Below are positions 47,111 to 58,854 of a stretch of DNA of 64,000 nucleotides, one piece after another. Made by a program: the position numbers and the translations under genes. The DNA comes from Opisthorchis felineus (Eukaryota > Platyhelminthes > Trematoda > Opisthorchiida > Opisthorchiidae), in assembly GCA_004794785.1 (NCBI GenBank), contig SJOL01008635.1:1218127-1282126 (forward strand). Reading direction: 5' to 3'. Each line of letters starts with the position of its first letter. Position 1 is the first letter of the stretch. A model generated the notes under the pieces. The model was given only the letters and a program-made list of their open reading frames with translations, did no database searches and was not told the DNA's origin.

Positions 47111-47446
47111 TTATACAGGACCGTTGTCCGAAAAACTCATGAGGCTGACACAGTGTTCGTCCAAAAAACCAGCGCTGTGTCGGATGGACCAAAAGCTACC
47201 TGGGAGGATTCTGCGTCTTCTAGAAAAGAGGTCCCAACTATTTTTCAGAAAGTTAACAACAGGCGACAGAAGATGCGCTGGCATTTTGTAAAGTGCGAAA
47301 CCAATGTAAACCAAAAATCTGCCAATGGAACATACGAGAGCAAGCCGGGATATTAGGCATGAGATCCCGCCGAAGAAATAAGCAAGCCGCCGTCTCCCTG
47401 AGGGACAGAAGCGGGTAACCCATGAGTGACACCATAGTGGATTCTG

Positions 47447-48330
47447 ATGTCTACAGAAAACACTATGCAGGCTTGCATTCTGCACCGGCGACCTTCTCAC
47501 ACCCAATCTTGTCAAGACTACGATCAGCCTCTATCTAATCTGGTGCTCACGTGGGACGACATTCGTCAACTCTTGCACAAGATCAACCCGCTCTGCGCGT
47601 TTGGGCTAGACGACGTCCATTCAAGGATCGTAAAGAAAACATCGTTCACACTGGCAAAGCATTTCTACCTATTGTTTCGTTGGTCGCCTGACGAAGGCCA
47701 CCTTCCTTCTGCTTAGAAGGAAGTGGTTGTCATGCCAATCTACAAAACTGGTGACCGACTACCGCCCGGCAGCTACAGGCCCATTAGCCTCACTAGTGTG
47801 CCGTGCAAAGTGACGGAAAGCATTCTGAAGCAAGCCATCCTAGATCACCTTACTACCAACAGCTCGATAGCTCCGGCCCAACACTGATTTCTTCAAAACC
47901 GTTCTTGCGTGACGAATATATTCGCATTTATGGACAGCTTAACCCAAGCCAGGGATGAGGGACTCATGTCGAATGCCATATTTTTCTGCTTCTTGAAGGC
48001 ATTCCATCGAGTCCCACACGTCCCGCTGCTCCACAAACTCGGCATTTACGAAATTTCGAGAAGTGTTCTACGCCGAATTAACCCGTTTCTATCAGGCAGA
48101 ACATTCCGGGTGAAGTAGGCTCGACCTACTCTTCTCCAGCGCTGGTCTCCCTTGGAGTTCCTCAAAGCTCCTTTTTGGGACCACTTCTGCTTCCGATTCA
48201 CACCGACAGTCTTCCAGACTTTCTTTCAAGTTTATGTCTACTTCTTGCGGACGACTTGAAATCCTTGCGTTCTATTGCCTCTTCCCTCCAAATGGATGTA
48301 GACGCGCAAAGCAGTGATTGCTGGACTGTC
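47447..48330 (+). pseudogene. CR1-like family A copy 1: reverse transcriptase remnant
   Basis: Landmarks in order are FGLDDVHSRIVKK, KEVVVMPIYKTGDRLPPGSYRPISLTSVPCK, FFCFLKAFHRVPHVPLLHKL (motif A, with Cys where the catalytic Asp belongs) and GVPQSS-like text. LLLADDLKSLRSIASSLQ (motif C, ADD kept) follows. Stops break it at several points, including a TGA at 47885-47887 in the AQH-FLQNRSC region and a TAG near 47716. It pairs closely with 57340-58215. Confidence 0.85.
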
Positions 48331-48560
48331 ACCTTCCCCTGAATGACGAAGAGTGCACCCAAATGTCACTCGGAGGAGAATCAACCAAACTTTTTGTTCT
48401 GGAAGTTGAGAATGGATCAAAAGACATTAGAGGATAGATTCCAGAAAAAATTTAGGGACCTGGCTCTCTTTAACTTTGTCTTTCTTGCTCTGACATATAG
48501 GCTCAAAAGGCATTCGTCTATTCACGGATGATATAGCGCACTTTCCCCCGCGTTACTCGC

Positions 48561-48960
48561 ATGGACTTCCAGATACTCTACGGGGTCTACTTCATACCGC
48601 TTAAATATGCTAACCTAGTTGTTTACTCAGGACACAAGAAAGACTTAACCCTCACTGAGCGTGTCCAGACAGCTGCAACGAAAGTGGTTGCCGGCCTTAA
48701 GTCCGTTGACTACGAAACCCTCTCGTGGTGCTTGACGTCTTCGCCTCCGAGGAGACCTAATACTTACTTACGCCATGTCTGAACAAGGTGTGGCCAACAG
48801 ACTTTTCACCGTTGACCCAACTAATACATAGCGTGGGCGCGGTAAAAAGATTTTGAAGCTCGAAGCGCACGCTTTGATTAAGCAACAACCTTCCACATTC
48901 CTGGTAATTTTGCACTGAATAACAGATGGTTGTTCACGCTGCTTCTGGTGCCCAGCTCGA
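48561..48960 (+). pseudogene. CR1-like family A copy 1: C-terminal region
   Basis: [40 protein letters not shown] and [10 protein letters not shown] match 2580-2760. After 48780 the counterpart of VANRFFTVDP... is present but shifted. The tccgtgaa-type tail seen at 3.2 kb and 43.5 kb is missing here, so the 3' end was lost or belongs to a subfamily. Confidence 0.8.
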
Positions 48961-50644
48961 GGCACCATTAGGCGCTCTTCATATGAGTCCTCATGAATTA
49001 GGTTTGTACAATTCCACAATTTAATTAAATGCAAGGAGTCTGAACATTTTTGACGAAAACCCTGAATGTAGCTTCATCTGGTATTGTCGACCATCAAATT
49101 CTGCTGGCATCTACGCCAGATACACAGCAAATTTAAGCCCGAATAAACAGTCAAGCAACTTGTAATTTTTAACCCTCTAACTTTCATGGAGCCGAATTAG
49201 AAATCAGTTTGTGCACGTAACAATAGCCACCTGTGAAACAAGAGTCCAGCCGGTTTGGCGCCGATGGTTAGACGTACCACCCAAACTCCAGGCTGACAAA
49301 ACACTGGGTTGACCACGAAACGGGTGTTATTTGCTTCACATTCTAGAAGCTAAGCGCGGCGCGTATTCGCTAGCCGAGAATTTTTAGCCTCAAGATTAAT
49401 CAGCAGCGTGCGATAATATTTGTTTAGAACTGGTAATGGAAAAAATCCAAACGGTGATCCAAGATGATAATAACGGGTTTTTTCCAATCTTGTGGGAAAC
49501 ATGCCAACTGAAGGATGATTGGGTCGTTACAACCTGAATGTGGCAGGCAACAACACGACGGGTAGGAAGGTACAACCAACGAGACATGCTTATTACGTGA
49601 AAAGTCACCGCATTTGTGAGAACCGAAAAAAACTAGGACGATGGGCACGAGGTACGACTATTTTAATGATGGAGCCGGCTGACATGAACTGAAGCCGAAA
49701 ATCATTGCTGGTCATAAGTGACCCTGGACGGTTGAGTAAATGGCCAGGGTCACAAAAAGCAAAAATGGAGATGGAGACGGAAGAATTCGAAGTGGCGACA
49801 AATGGCAACTTTCGCTTCAAAAAGATGGTTTACAGTGAGACAAAGTAGATTCACTGGTGTCAGTGTTTTAGGGGAAGTGAGGTGTAAAGGATATTTTCGA
49901 TGGGGGGATAGTGCCAATGCATAGGGTCAAACGAACACCGTAAATGATACCGAACTTGTGGAAGAAGCAAACCGAAATCGCAGCGGGAAACCAGGTAGGT
50001 AAAATCCGAACAAAAGGTTCAGCTGGTTAGAATAAACTCGTCCTAGAGGCGGTTGGAGCTGGGTGAAAAATTTGTTCGTAGTTACAATTACAGGCTCGAG
50101 TGTGCGACAGGTGGCGGTTCAAGGTAGGAAGTAAATAGTTGCCGGAGTGACATCAGACTGGGTATGGCAATGCCATGCCATTATTGCACTGAAATACTTC
50201 GGTCTCTGGACAGCCCCGTAACGGACGTCGAGGTTGCCGCAATCGGAGAGGGGATGCGCATTTTAGTGGCAGCTGGATCTGGGTTAGACGAGGAGATTAA
50301 CAATAATAATAACAGGTTTATTTCCCAACTTGTAGGGTACATGCCGACTGAGGCATGATCGGGCTGTCACAACCTGAACGCGGCAGGTAACAACACAACG
50401 GGCATGCTTATTACGTGAAACGTTACCACAGCTGTGGGAACCAAAATAAGAGGACAATGGGCATGAGGTACGGCAAGTTCAAAGATAAAGCCTGCTGACC
50501 TGAACTCAAACTGAAAACCGTTGCTGGCCCTGAGTGACCTTTGGCGGTCGAGTAAATGGCTAAGGTTAACAAATGTAAAAATAGAGATAAAGATTGAAGA
50601 ATTCGATCTGGAGACAAATGGCAAGTTTTGCCTCAAAAATATGG
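48961..50644. repeat. Flank and minus-strand repeat, duplicated at 58855-60540
   Basis: The stretch matches 58855-60540 almost base for base at a fixed offset of about 9894. It includes a minus-strand repeat seen twice in a row: one unit begins near 49460 and a second near 50300. Both begin with an ataataata run followed by a region reading gtagggtacatgccgactgag or a close variant. The A/T triplet run at the low end looks like the 3' tail of minus-strand retroelements. The open frames here (50164-50358, 50367-50750) are not conserved as proteins. Confidence 0.65.
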
Positions 50645-50645
50645 C

Positions 50646-50995
50646 AGCTACAGACAAATAACAACGGTGCTCTTTTTTGGATTTCCCGCTGCTTCGCCAG
50701 AACCGTTGTTTCGGTTCCTCATTTTCCCGAATTTTCAGTTTTCTTGTCATGTGTCAGGCAGGATGCCTCTTGTTTCGCCCTCACTCGTTTTGTTTTTGCC
50801 AGCCCCCTTCAAATTCTAACGTCTACATCGGATAATACTCACTGTTCATGACACTGTCCCCTTTCCGCGCAATCCCCCTGTACCCACAAACGCCGCCAGC
50901 CATGCTTTTATTTTGACTGTAACATTATGATCGTGCCAGACGGTATGACACCCACCAGCTGGGAATAAGCATTATTAGTATTATTATTATCAATT
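50646..50995 (+). repeat. Plus-strand copy of the same 3'-end repeat, head to head with its neighbour
   Basis: From about 50690 the plus strand reads cgttgtttcggttcctc through tgtgtcaggcaggatgcctc to atgatcgtgccagacgg and ends in attattagtattattattat. The minus strand from 50640 down to 50300 reads a related 3' end (ccgatcatgcctcagtcggc, then a ttattattattgtt tail). The two therefore diverge from a centre near 50650. Reversed, this unit matches 4905-5260. Confidence 0.6.
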
Positions 50996-52064
50996 AAATG
51001 CCAGGCTCAGATCCACCAGCAATAGATGATGCACCAGTGCTACTGGGGGTTAGTGTGTATACGAACTCACCATGGTGCAACGTAACAGGGTGAACCTCCC
51101 TGCAGGGCTTACCCGTCCACCACACGAGGTTTGCACCCCTCGTGTATGCTACCACATCTGCAGGGTGACAAGCCACCAAGCAGTCATAATTGCGGTTTGT
51201 GCATTATTTAAATAACTCCAGCTACCAGATATTTTATCCGGGCGGGGAGAAAGCCAGGCCAGTAAAACGGCTCAGTAATTTCGGAAAAGCAAACAGCAAA
51301 CAGCCACTGGAAGAGGCAAGTCGCGGAGACAAGTGAAACGGCAGCTAACTTTCGGGCCACGGGAGTAGAATACAGATGTTCAGAGCCTATATACTATGGC
51401 TAAACGACGATGAAGCTGTGGTGTGAACATCCATGTCAAGTAGGGGCGCGCCACAGTGTTATGTGTGTTTGAATGAGTGGGCCGTGGAACCAAATAAGTA
51501 TTTCATTCATTGCGCATCTTTCGACCCACTATTTGACGTGCGTGCACTGCGAGTGATCAGAGGACGCGGAAAAGTTCTGAAGGGTGGTGAAATAAGACTA
51601 CGGTTTGGGTAATGTTAGCTGAATCTAGTCAAAGCAAAGCACATCACAGGAACATTAAATAGGACTGACAGAGTTATTCAGTGATGGGACCAGGCATGGA
51701 AGAACAAGGAATAAGTTGGCTGGGCACAGAAGCTTAAGGCCGGAGGTAAGGAAATTTAACGAGGCCAGGGCAGACAGGCATGAAATCAATTACGATGTCA
51801 GGCACCACATACTCTGTGAAACTCAAGTACGCTTCTGAGAGCAGGTGCAGTTGTAGTCCCAGGAAGTGAACGTCTGCATAAGAGATAGAAAAGATGGTGA
51901 TTTATGGACAAGAACACTTGGGAGGGTAGTTATCTCACTTGTCGGTTAATACAAGGGGGCTCATCCTGGTGAGTATACAAGCTGGTACCAAGTAGTAGGA
52001 CAGCTCGGATGAGAGCTCAAATTAGAGGGGCTTAGGGCTTATTTCAAAGAGTGTCTAGTGTTAG
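50996..52064. other. Probable 3' flank or UTR of CR1-like family B; no gene
   Basis: No conserved frame. 51001-51185 is a distinct GC-richer patch (ccaggctcagatccacc to gccaccaagcagtc) that may be a short repeat; I found no second copy in the window. The remainder lies downstream of family B's coding end on the minus strand. Confidence 0.4.
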
Positions 52065-52807
52065 CTATGGCGCGAAAAGACACTCGGCTCCCTCAATAGA
52101 AAGGTAAGAATCGAGTGTCATTCGAAAGCCTACATGAGATGATATAGTACGGACGGACACGGGAGGGGGGCTTGTCCATAGTTTGGAATACAGATAAAGG
52201 AAAATGTTTTGTCTGAAGATAGTTCGACAGGTCAGTAATGGAAGCAAAAATTCAGTGTTGCGGTATTGTAGGAAGGGCAGAAGGAAAATTTAGGGCAGTC
52301 AGTTATGTAAGCCCGTCGGTAGATTAGGTGATGCAGAAGGCCTAGGTTCAGCCTAATGCGCCTCAGCCATAAAGGATCCAACCCAAGTGATAAAGAGCGG
52401 AGACGATATGGCAGTGTGGATGACGCCGGAAACAAGGACTTAGTAAACGAGCGCTGCGCATTTTCCACAGCGGTCCGGCGTTCCTGCGAATACTGTGAGG
52501 CGAATTCAGGCCGAGATTCAACTGGGCAATTCAACATGAGTTATTGTGGAAAGATCGGCGAACGAAAGCGAAGAGTTTGCGGACTTTACCCACTCTGCAT
52601 CATGCATGTTGAGAAACACTTAACGCACATGAAGACCTAAGACCCAGCTCTCTCAATTCGAGAAGAGCAGGAATCGAGAGTCCATTAAGAAAAAATATCC
52701 CAGGAGGAATCTGGAATCGACGTGAGAGGGCTTGGTACTTTGGAACGGCAAAAGAAAGACAGGAGTTGGAGGACCAGAGTGGTAAAGAACATAGATCAGA
52801 CTGAATG

Positions 52808-53815
52808 TTAGCGAGAGTAGAAACAGTCACTGATCTTGAATGTGTAAGCTATCTTAATATCATCTGCTAACAGGAAAGGGGATCCATGGGTGATCGAATT
52901 ATCGTCATTATTAGTGTATAGTAAGAACAGTAGGGGGCCAAGCACGCTACCTCGAGTAACTCCGCTGGTGATGGGAAGAGGTGATGAAGAGGGAACACCG
53001 ATCTTGGTGACCTGGGCTCTCCCACTGGGGTAGGAAATGAACCGGTGGAGTAGCGGTCCACCAATCCCCATAATTTGCTGAGGAGTGCACCGTGGGGGAC
53101 TTGGTCAAAAGCCTGGCGAATATCAAGATAGATAAGAATGATACAGAAACCGGCATCGTAAGCGGACGAAATATGATTAAAAAATCATCCTGGCATGTGT
53201 TAGCTGAACACCGTGCCATAAACTCATGCTGCCAATTGTTAAGGATCTTGGTGGCGAGCAGGCACTCAACGACAGGGACTTTGATAAGGCGCTCTAGGGT
53301 GCGGGGGAGCAAGCAGGTGTGCTGGATGCCACGATAGCTAGCTGGAGCAGTTTGTGGACCTGACGCATAGTGTGGGAAAATAGTGGAGTGCTTCAACTGA
53401 CTTGGAACTGTGTCAGTGATAAGGGAGATGTTGAAGAGATTAAGGATGAGGGTGGAGATGTCCGGGCCACCAGCTTTTAGGATGAGCGAAGGGATACCGT
53501 CAGTGCCCTGGAAATTGTAGTCTCTAAGGCGGGCGAGTGAGAAAATTAAGTCAGACAAAGTAACTGAGAGTGTGAAAAGGGTGTTGTTTGCCTCATCAAC
53601 AGATGTGGTCATCTCGGAACCAGGTAGGGAGCATTGAGTAGATAGGGCGGATGTGGAGGGACTATGGCAGCTGGTGAGGTAAGGGTTTGGGGATTCTGCG
53701 ATATCAGCAGGGCCAGAAAGAGACTTCCCGTCAGTGGACACAATACTTAGAATTGCAGATGAATTTGAGGAGCAACGCCTGTGAAAGAGGCGCCCCAGCA
53801 TCTTAGATTGAAGAG
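52808..53815 (-). pseudogene. Family B copy 1: reverse transcriptase, frameshifted
   Basis: The frame opens with LGRLFHRRCSSNSSAIL and passes NFQGTDGIPSLILKAGGPD, FNISLITDTVPSQLKHS and LPRTLERLIKVPVVECL. Near 53180 the frame slips: copy 2 has one more base in the run of T/A, and only after that correction do the DIRQAF motif A and the following residues read on. In frame 53071-52808, SGVTRGSVLGPLLFLLYTNN and LLADDIKIAYTF are motifs B and C. In a live element this domain makes the cDNA. Confidence 0.82.
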
Positions 53816-53947
53816 GATGGGCTACGGCGGTAGACTCCCTGCGCTAGTCAAGAGCTGGTTTAGCACTGGTAATCTCAATCATAAGTTCGTTAAATATGGT
53901 TGAGGAGATCATGGGATTCACTGAACAGCCTACGATACTCCCTAGAT

Positions 53948-54830
53948 TTATGGCCTAGATTGGATAGCCGTCAGGCTGAACGACAACCAGAAACCTGGGA
54001 AACCCGCTTGGGAGTGACTAGACACAGTGATGATAGCACATTGCCGTAAAAAAATTTTGACCACGCTTTGCGTGTCCCGAGAGAGAAAGTACTCGTCCCA
54101 GGTTTTGTGACGCGACGAGATTGCAAAGGCTCCAACGATGCAAGGGGAAAGGATAAAGGAGCTTAAGGGGAGGGGAGTAGGAGAAGGGTGAGCACTTGTC
54201 CAGCTGCAAGTGACAATATTATGGTCGCAAACAAGGAAATTCGGGCAAACTACAGCGGCGAGACACAGATAACCGTTGACAAGGGTAATGCCCAGGGTGT
54301 GGGGACCGCGTGTGGGATGCTCTACAAGCTGGGACCAGCCTTCGACATCAAGTTGGACAAACAGAGGCGAAAGGCACAAAGGGGATTTGTGTTGAGACCA
54401 GATCTCAGGAAGGTTGAGATCACCAAAGATTAATTGGTTCAGGTGACGTACAGCTTGGGTGTGGGAAAGAAGTGTAGACAGTTGGTTAATCGAGCTAGTG
54501 GAGTGTGGAGCGAGCATGTACAAACACCTGAGGATGAACGGCGGGCTGACCCGACAGGCGGAAAGTCAAACACAGTCTGGAGTGTCCGTTAGTAGTGGAT
54601 CGTCAATAGGGAAGACGTCCAATTCAGTTTTGGAGTGTATGAGGCAGCCACCACCGCGGGAGTGGGAACGATTGGAACGGAAGATAGTGTATCCCGGAGG
54701 GGGGATAAGGACATCAGGCTCGCTAAGGGAGAGCCACGTCTCAGTGATGCATATGAAGGTTGGATAAGCTATATTGGAGATAGCTTGGACGTAGGGCAAT
54801 TTAGGCAAGAGAGAGTGAGTGTTGATTAGA
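53948..54830 (-). pseudogene. Family B copy 1: endonuclease domain
   Basis: Frame 54808-54566 gives TFICITETWLSLSEPDVLIP and GYTIFRSNRS, the E-T-W-L and G-Y motifs. Frame 54523-53948 continues with LIFGDLNLPEIW (GDFN position), GPHTLGITLVNGYLC and VCDHNIVTCSW (SDH position). One frame change between the two parts breaks it. The catalytic residues themselves are largely kept, so decay is fairly recent. Confidence 0.8.
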
Positions 54831-55338
54831 AGGACAGAAATATTACTAGCAGGATCAGGGGAGGTGGGTAGGGTGGCTAGTCCGCGGAGGTCAATATGAA
54901 ATGGAATAGGGACAAGGGATTCAGGAGTTTTCCAATTGGTGGGTGAGGTAGGACCAGTTAAAGACGTATGAGAATAAGCTGCTGGGACGTACCGTGAATG
55001 GTATGGAGACAGCGTTTGGGTGGCGGTGTGGACGGCGGGGCTCCGTGGACAAAGAGTTACGGGCTGGGTTGAGTAATCGTTTGTAACGGTGAGGATGATA
55101 CCATATGTGGCAGCTGAACAGAAGCAGCGGGATTTAGGTCGCTCAAGATGGATGGCCAGGTGCGGTGTTTAGGAAAGAGGAAATGACGCCGGTTATTTCA
55201 CACGTCCAAGAAGCCCTGCTGGACTTTTTTGCTCTGCGTTGCACACCAAGACTGAAATAAGGATTCACATGGAGCCAAAGAATCCACAAAGCACAACACC
55301 TTCCGTCGAAATAGTTTTATGTTTGTATGAGCGTTTCC
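54181..55338. repeat. Direct duplicate, first copy (ends at the N)
   Basis: This 1.16-kb stretch (family B endonuclease and upstream region) is repeated at 55340-56498 in the same direction with few differences, for example aagggtaatgcc against aaagaaatgacc. It stops at gcgtttcc, right at the N, and the second copy then begins. Confidence 0.85.
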
Positions 55339-55339
55339 N
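55339..55339. other. Single N, probable contig join
   Basis: The only ambiguous base in the window. It sits exactly at the junction of two near-identical direct copies, as would occur if two overlapping contigs were abutted without merging. Confidence 0.85.
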
Positions 55340-56498
55340 GGGAAGGGTGAGCACTTGTCCAGCTGCAAGTGACAATATTATGGTCGCAAACAAGGAAATT
55401 CGGGCAAACTACAGCGGCGAGACACAGATAACCGTTGACAAAAGAAATGACCAGGGTGTGGGGACCGCGTGTGGGATGCACTACAAGCTGGGACCAGCCT
55501 TCGACATCAAATTGGACAAACAGAGGCGAAAGGCACAAAGAGGATTTGTGTTGAGACCAGATCTCAGGAAGGTTGAGATCACAAAAGATTAATTAGTTAA
55601 GGTGAAGTAAAGCTTGGGTGTGGGAAAGAAGTGTAGAAAATTGGTTAATCGAGCTAGTGGAGTGTGGAGAGAGCATGTACAAACACCAGAGGATGAACGG
55701 CGGGCTGACCCGACAGGCGGAAAGTCAAACACAGTCTGGAGTGTCCGTTAGTAGTGGATCGTCAATAGGGAAGACGTCCAATTCAGTTTTGGAGTGTATG
55801 AGGCAGCCACCACCGCGGGAGTGGGAACGATTGGAACGGAAGATAGTGTATCCCGGAGGGGAGATAAGGACATCAGGCTAGCTAAGAGAGAGCCACGTCT
55901 CAGTGATGCATATGAAGGTTGGATAAGCTATATTGGAGATAGCTTGGATGTAGGGCAATTTAGGTAAGAGAGAGTGAGTGCTGATTAGAAGGACAGAAAT
56001 ATTACTAGCAGGACCAGGGGAGGTGGGTAGGGTGGCTAGTCCGGGGAGGTCAATATGGAATGGAATAGGGACAAGGGATTCAGGAGTTTTCGAATTGGTG
56101 GGTGAGGAAGAACCAGTTAAAGATGTGTGAGAATAAGCTGCTGGGACGTACCGTGATTGGTATGGAGACAGCGTTTAGGTGGCGGTGCAGACAGCGGGGC
56201 TCCGTGGACAAAGAGTTACAGACTGGGTCGAGTAATCCTTTGTAACGGTGAGGATGATGCCATATGTGGCAGCTGAACAGAAGTAGCGGGATTTAAGTCA
56301 CGCAAGATGGATGGCCAGGTGCGGTGTTTAGGAAAGAGGAAGTGACGCCAGTTATTTCACACGTCGAAGAAGCCCTGCTGGAAGTTTTTGCTCTGCATTG
56401 CACACCAAGGCTGAAAGAAGGATTCACATGGAGCCAAAGAATCCACAAAACACAACACCTTCCGTCGAAATAGTTTTATGTTTGTATGAGCGTTTCCC
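55340..56498. repeat. Direct duplicate, second copy
   Basis: Repeats 54181-55338. It contains only the endonuclease part of family B on the minus strand (55538-55317 and onward) and its upstream region. It continues past the point where copy 1 ends (gcgtttcc then caaatgtgg). Either a true tandem copy or an unmerged haplotype or contig end. Confidence 0.8.
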
Positions 56499-57072
56499 AA
56501 ATGTGGTTGAGCGGACCGGACCTGAAGCCCATATATATACGCGCTGTTAGTTAACTTTATACGCGGTGGTGGTATGAAATGAATTACAACATGCCTGAAT
56601 CTATTAGCATGCCGCGCTTGTCGATCCGAATTCATCCGGCCATGCTGCGAAGACAGGTGTAAATCAGCGAACCACTGAAGGAAGTGTATGTCCACAACCC
56701 TCCAACAGCCACAAAGGTTGCGACCTTCAGTTTTCAAGTAACTACTCACTAGGCCACTTAAGAAGGTACGGAGCGCTAGCGGAGTTAGCAGATGAGCTTG
56801 ACGACTGACTCATCTGTCATCATGGTTCCTGAACAGGGCGCAAAAGAGCGGCCTCTCGTGTGGCAGTCGACGAAACCGGCGATGTATAACCAGGCGAACC
56901 TTCATGTAGGGCTGGCCAAAATGGATTTTTCTGTGACAAACTGGAAGCTGAGAAACACCCGGTTGACCACAGGACTTCAGGATTGCCAGGTAGGCTACAA
57001 CCACTGTGAATAGAGAGGCAGACGAACAACCTGTCCCAGCAGCCGCTTTTCTAGCTTCCGGGTATACCAATG
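56499..57072 (-). repeat. Upstream part of family B region, related to 7.9-8.3 kb
   Basis: The plus-strand text caaatgtggttgagcggaccggacc and cgcggtggtgg recurs, diverged, near 7945-8035. It precedes family B on the minus strand, so it may be that family's 5' UTR or ORF1. A minus-strand frame at 56749-56357 is open for 130 codons with no domain I know. Near 57072 it joins abruptly to family A copy 2. Confidence 0.45.
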
Positions 57073-58854
57073 TCGGATGGACCAAAAGCCACCTGGGAGG
57101 ATTCTGCGTCTTCTAGAAAAGAGGTCCCAACTATTTTTCAAAAAGTTATGAACAGGTGACAGAAGATGAGCTGGCATTTTGTAAAGCGCGAAACCAATGT
57201 AAACCAAAAATCTGCCAATGGAACATACGAGAGCAAGCCGAGATATCAGGCATGAGATCCCGCCGAAGAAAAAGGCAAGCCGCCGTCTCCCTGAGGGACA
57301 GAAGCGGGTAACCCATGAGTGACACCATAGTGGAATCTGGTGTCTACAGAAAACACTATGCAGGCTTGCATTCTGCACCGGCGACCTTCTCACACCCAAT
57401 CTTGTCAAGACTACGATCAGCCTCTATCTAATCTGGTGCTCACGTGGGACGACATTCGTCAACTCTTGCACAAGATCAACCCGCTCTGCACGTTGGGGCT
57501 AGACGACGTCCATCCAAGGATCGTAAAGTAAACGTCGTTCACACTGGCAAAACATTTCTACCTGGTGTTTCGTTAGTCGCCTGACGAAGGCCACCTTCCT
57601 TCTGCTTGGAAGGAAGTGGTTGTCATGCCAATCTACAAAACTGGTGACCGACTACCGCCCGGCAGCTACAGGCCCATTAGCCTCACTAGCGTACCGTGCA
57701 AATTGACGCAACGCATTCTGAAGCAAGCCATCCTAGATCACCTTACTACCAACAGCTCGATAGCTCCGGCCCAACATTGATTTCCTCAAAACCGTTCTTG
57801 CGTGACGAATATGTTCGTATTTATGGACAGCTTAACCCAAGTCAAGGATGAGGGACTCATGTCGGATGCCGTATTTTTCGGTTTCTCGAAGGCATTCCAT
57901 CGAGTCCCACACGTCCCGCTGCTCCAAAACTTGGCAGTAACGAAATTTCGAGAAGTATTCTATGCCGAATTTACCCGTTTTTGTCAGGCAGAACATTCCG
58001 AGTGAAGTAGACTCGACCTACTCTTCTCCGGCGCTTGTCTTCCTTGGAGTTCCTCAAAGCTCCGCTTTGAGACCACTTCAGCTTCCGATTCACACCGACA
58101 GTCTTCCAGACGTTCTTTCAAATTCATGTCTACTTCTTGCGGACGACTCGAAATCCTTGCGTTCTATTGCCTCTTCCCTCCAAATAAATGTAGACGCGGC
58201 AAAGCAGTGATTGCTGGACTGTCGCCTTCCTCTGAAAGACGGAAAGTGCACCCAAGTGTCACTCGGAGGAGAATCAACCAACCTTTTTTTCCTGGAAGTT
58301 GAGAATGGATCAAAAGACACCAGAGGATAGATTCCAGTAAAGATTTAGGGACTTTGCTCTCTTTAACTTTGTCTTTCTTGCTTCGACAGATAGGCTCAAA
58401 AGGCATTCGTCTATCCACGGATGATTTAGCGCACTTTCCCCCGCGTTACTCGCATGGACTTCCAGATGCTCTACGGGGTCTACTTCATACCGCTTAAATA
58501 TGCTAACCTAGTTGTTTACTCAGGACACAAGAAAGACGTAACCCTCACTGAGCGTGTCCAGACAGCTGCAACGAAAATGGTTGCCGGCCGTAAATCCGTT
58601 GACTACGAAACCCTCTCGTGGTGCTTGACGTCTTCGCCTCCGAGGAGACCTAATACTTACTTACGCCATGTCGGGACAAGGTGTGGCCAACAGACTTTTC
58701 ACCTTTGACCCAACTAATACATAGCGTGGGCACGGTAAGAAGATTTTGAAGCTCAAAGCGCACGCTTTGATTAGGCAACAATATTCCTCATTCCTGGTAA
58801 TTTTGCATTGAATAACAGATGGTTGTTCACGCTGCTTCTTGTGTCCAGCTCGAG
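57073..58854 (+). mobile_element. CR1-like family A, copy 2 (5'-truncated)
   Basis: It begins at gtcggatggaccaaaagcc, equal to 47179 in copy 1, so endonuclease and ORF1 are missing. Reverse transcriptase landmarks are LGLDDVHPRIVK, DAVFFGFSKAFHRVPHVPLL (motif A, catalytic Asp replaced by Gly) and LLLADDSKSLRSIASSLQ (motif C). The TGA at 57778-57780 is at the same codon as the one in copy 1. At 58454-58708 the C-terminal part reads [20 protein letters not shown] and [16 protein letters not shown]. Dead copy. Confidence 0.85.

Larger units (their letters stand above)
52065..54850 (-). mobile_element. CR1-like family B, copy 1
   Basis: On the minus strand, from high to low coordinate, it has an APE-type endonuclease (about 54830-53948), reverse transcriptase (53815-52808) and a C-terminal region (52537-52065). 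It is a different family from A, being distinct in sequence and opposite in strand. The C-terminal part reads LPYRLRSLSLGLDPLWLRRI, RLNLGLLHHLIYRRAYIT, then CPKFSFCPSYNTATLNF. Its second copy at 61655-64000 lacks this C-terminal part. Confidence 0.85.

Noticed and set aside
50164..50358. Plus-strand frame (64 codons) similar to 60058-60255
   Set aside because: Both lie in the duplicated repeat. The similarity is that of the DNA block, and part of the frame is an Asn run from a microsatellite.
54188..54433. Plus-strand open frame conserved in three copies (also 55350-55592 and 63266-63511)
   Set aside because: It is antisense to the family B endonuclease. Its conservation follows from duplication of the coding strand, and it has no domain.
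54459..54767. Plus-strand frame of 102 codons, also present at 63537-63845
   Set aside because: Antisense shadow of the endonuclease frame containing ETWL on the minus strand.
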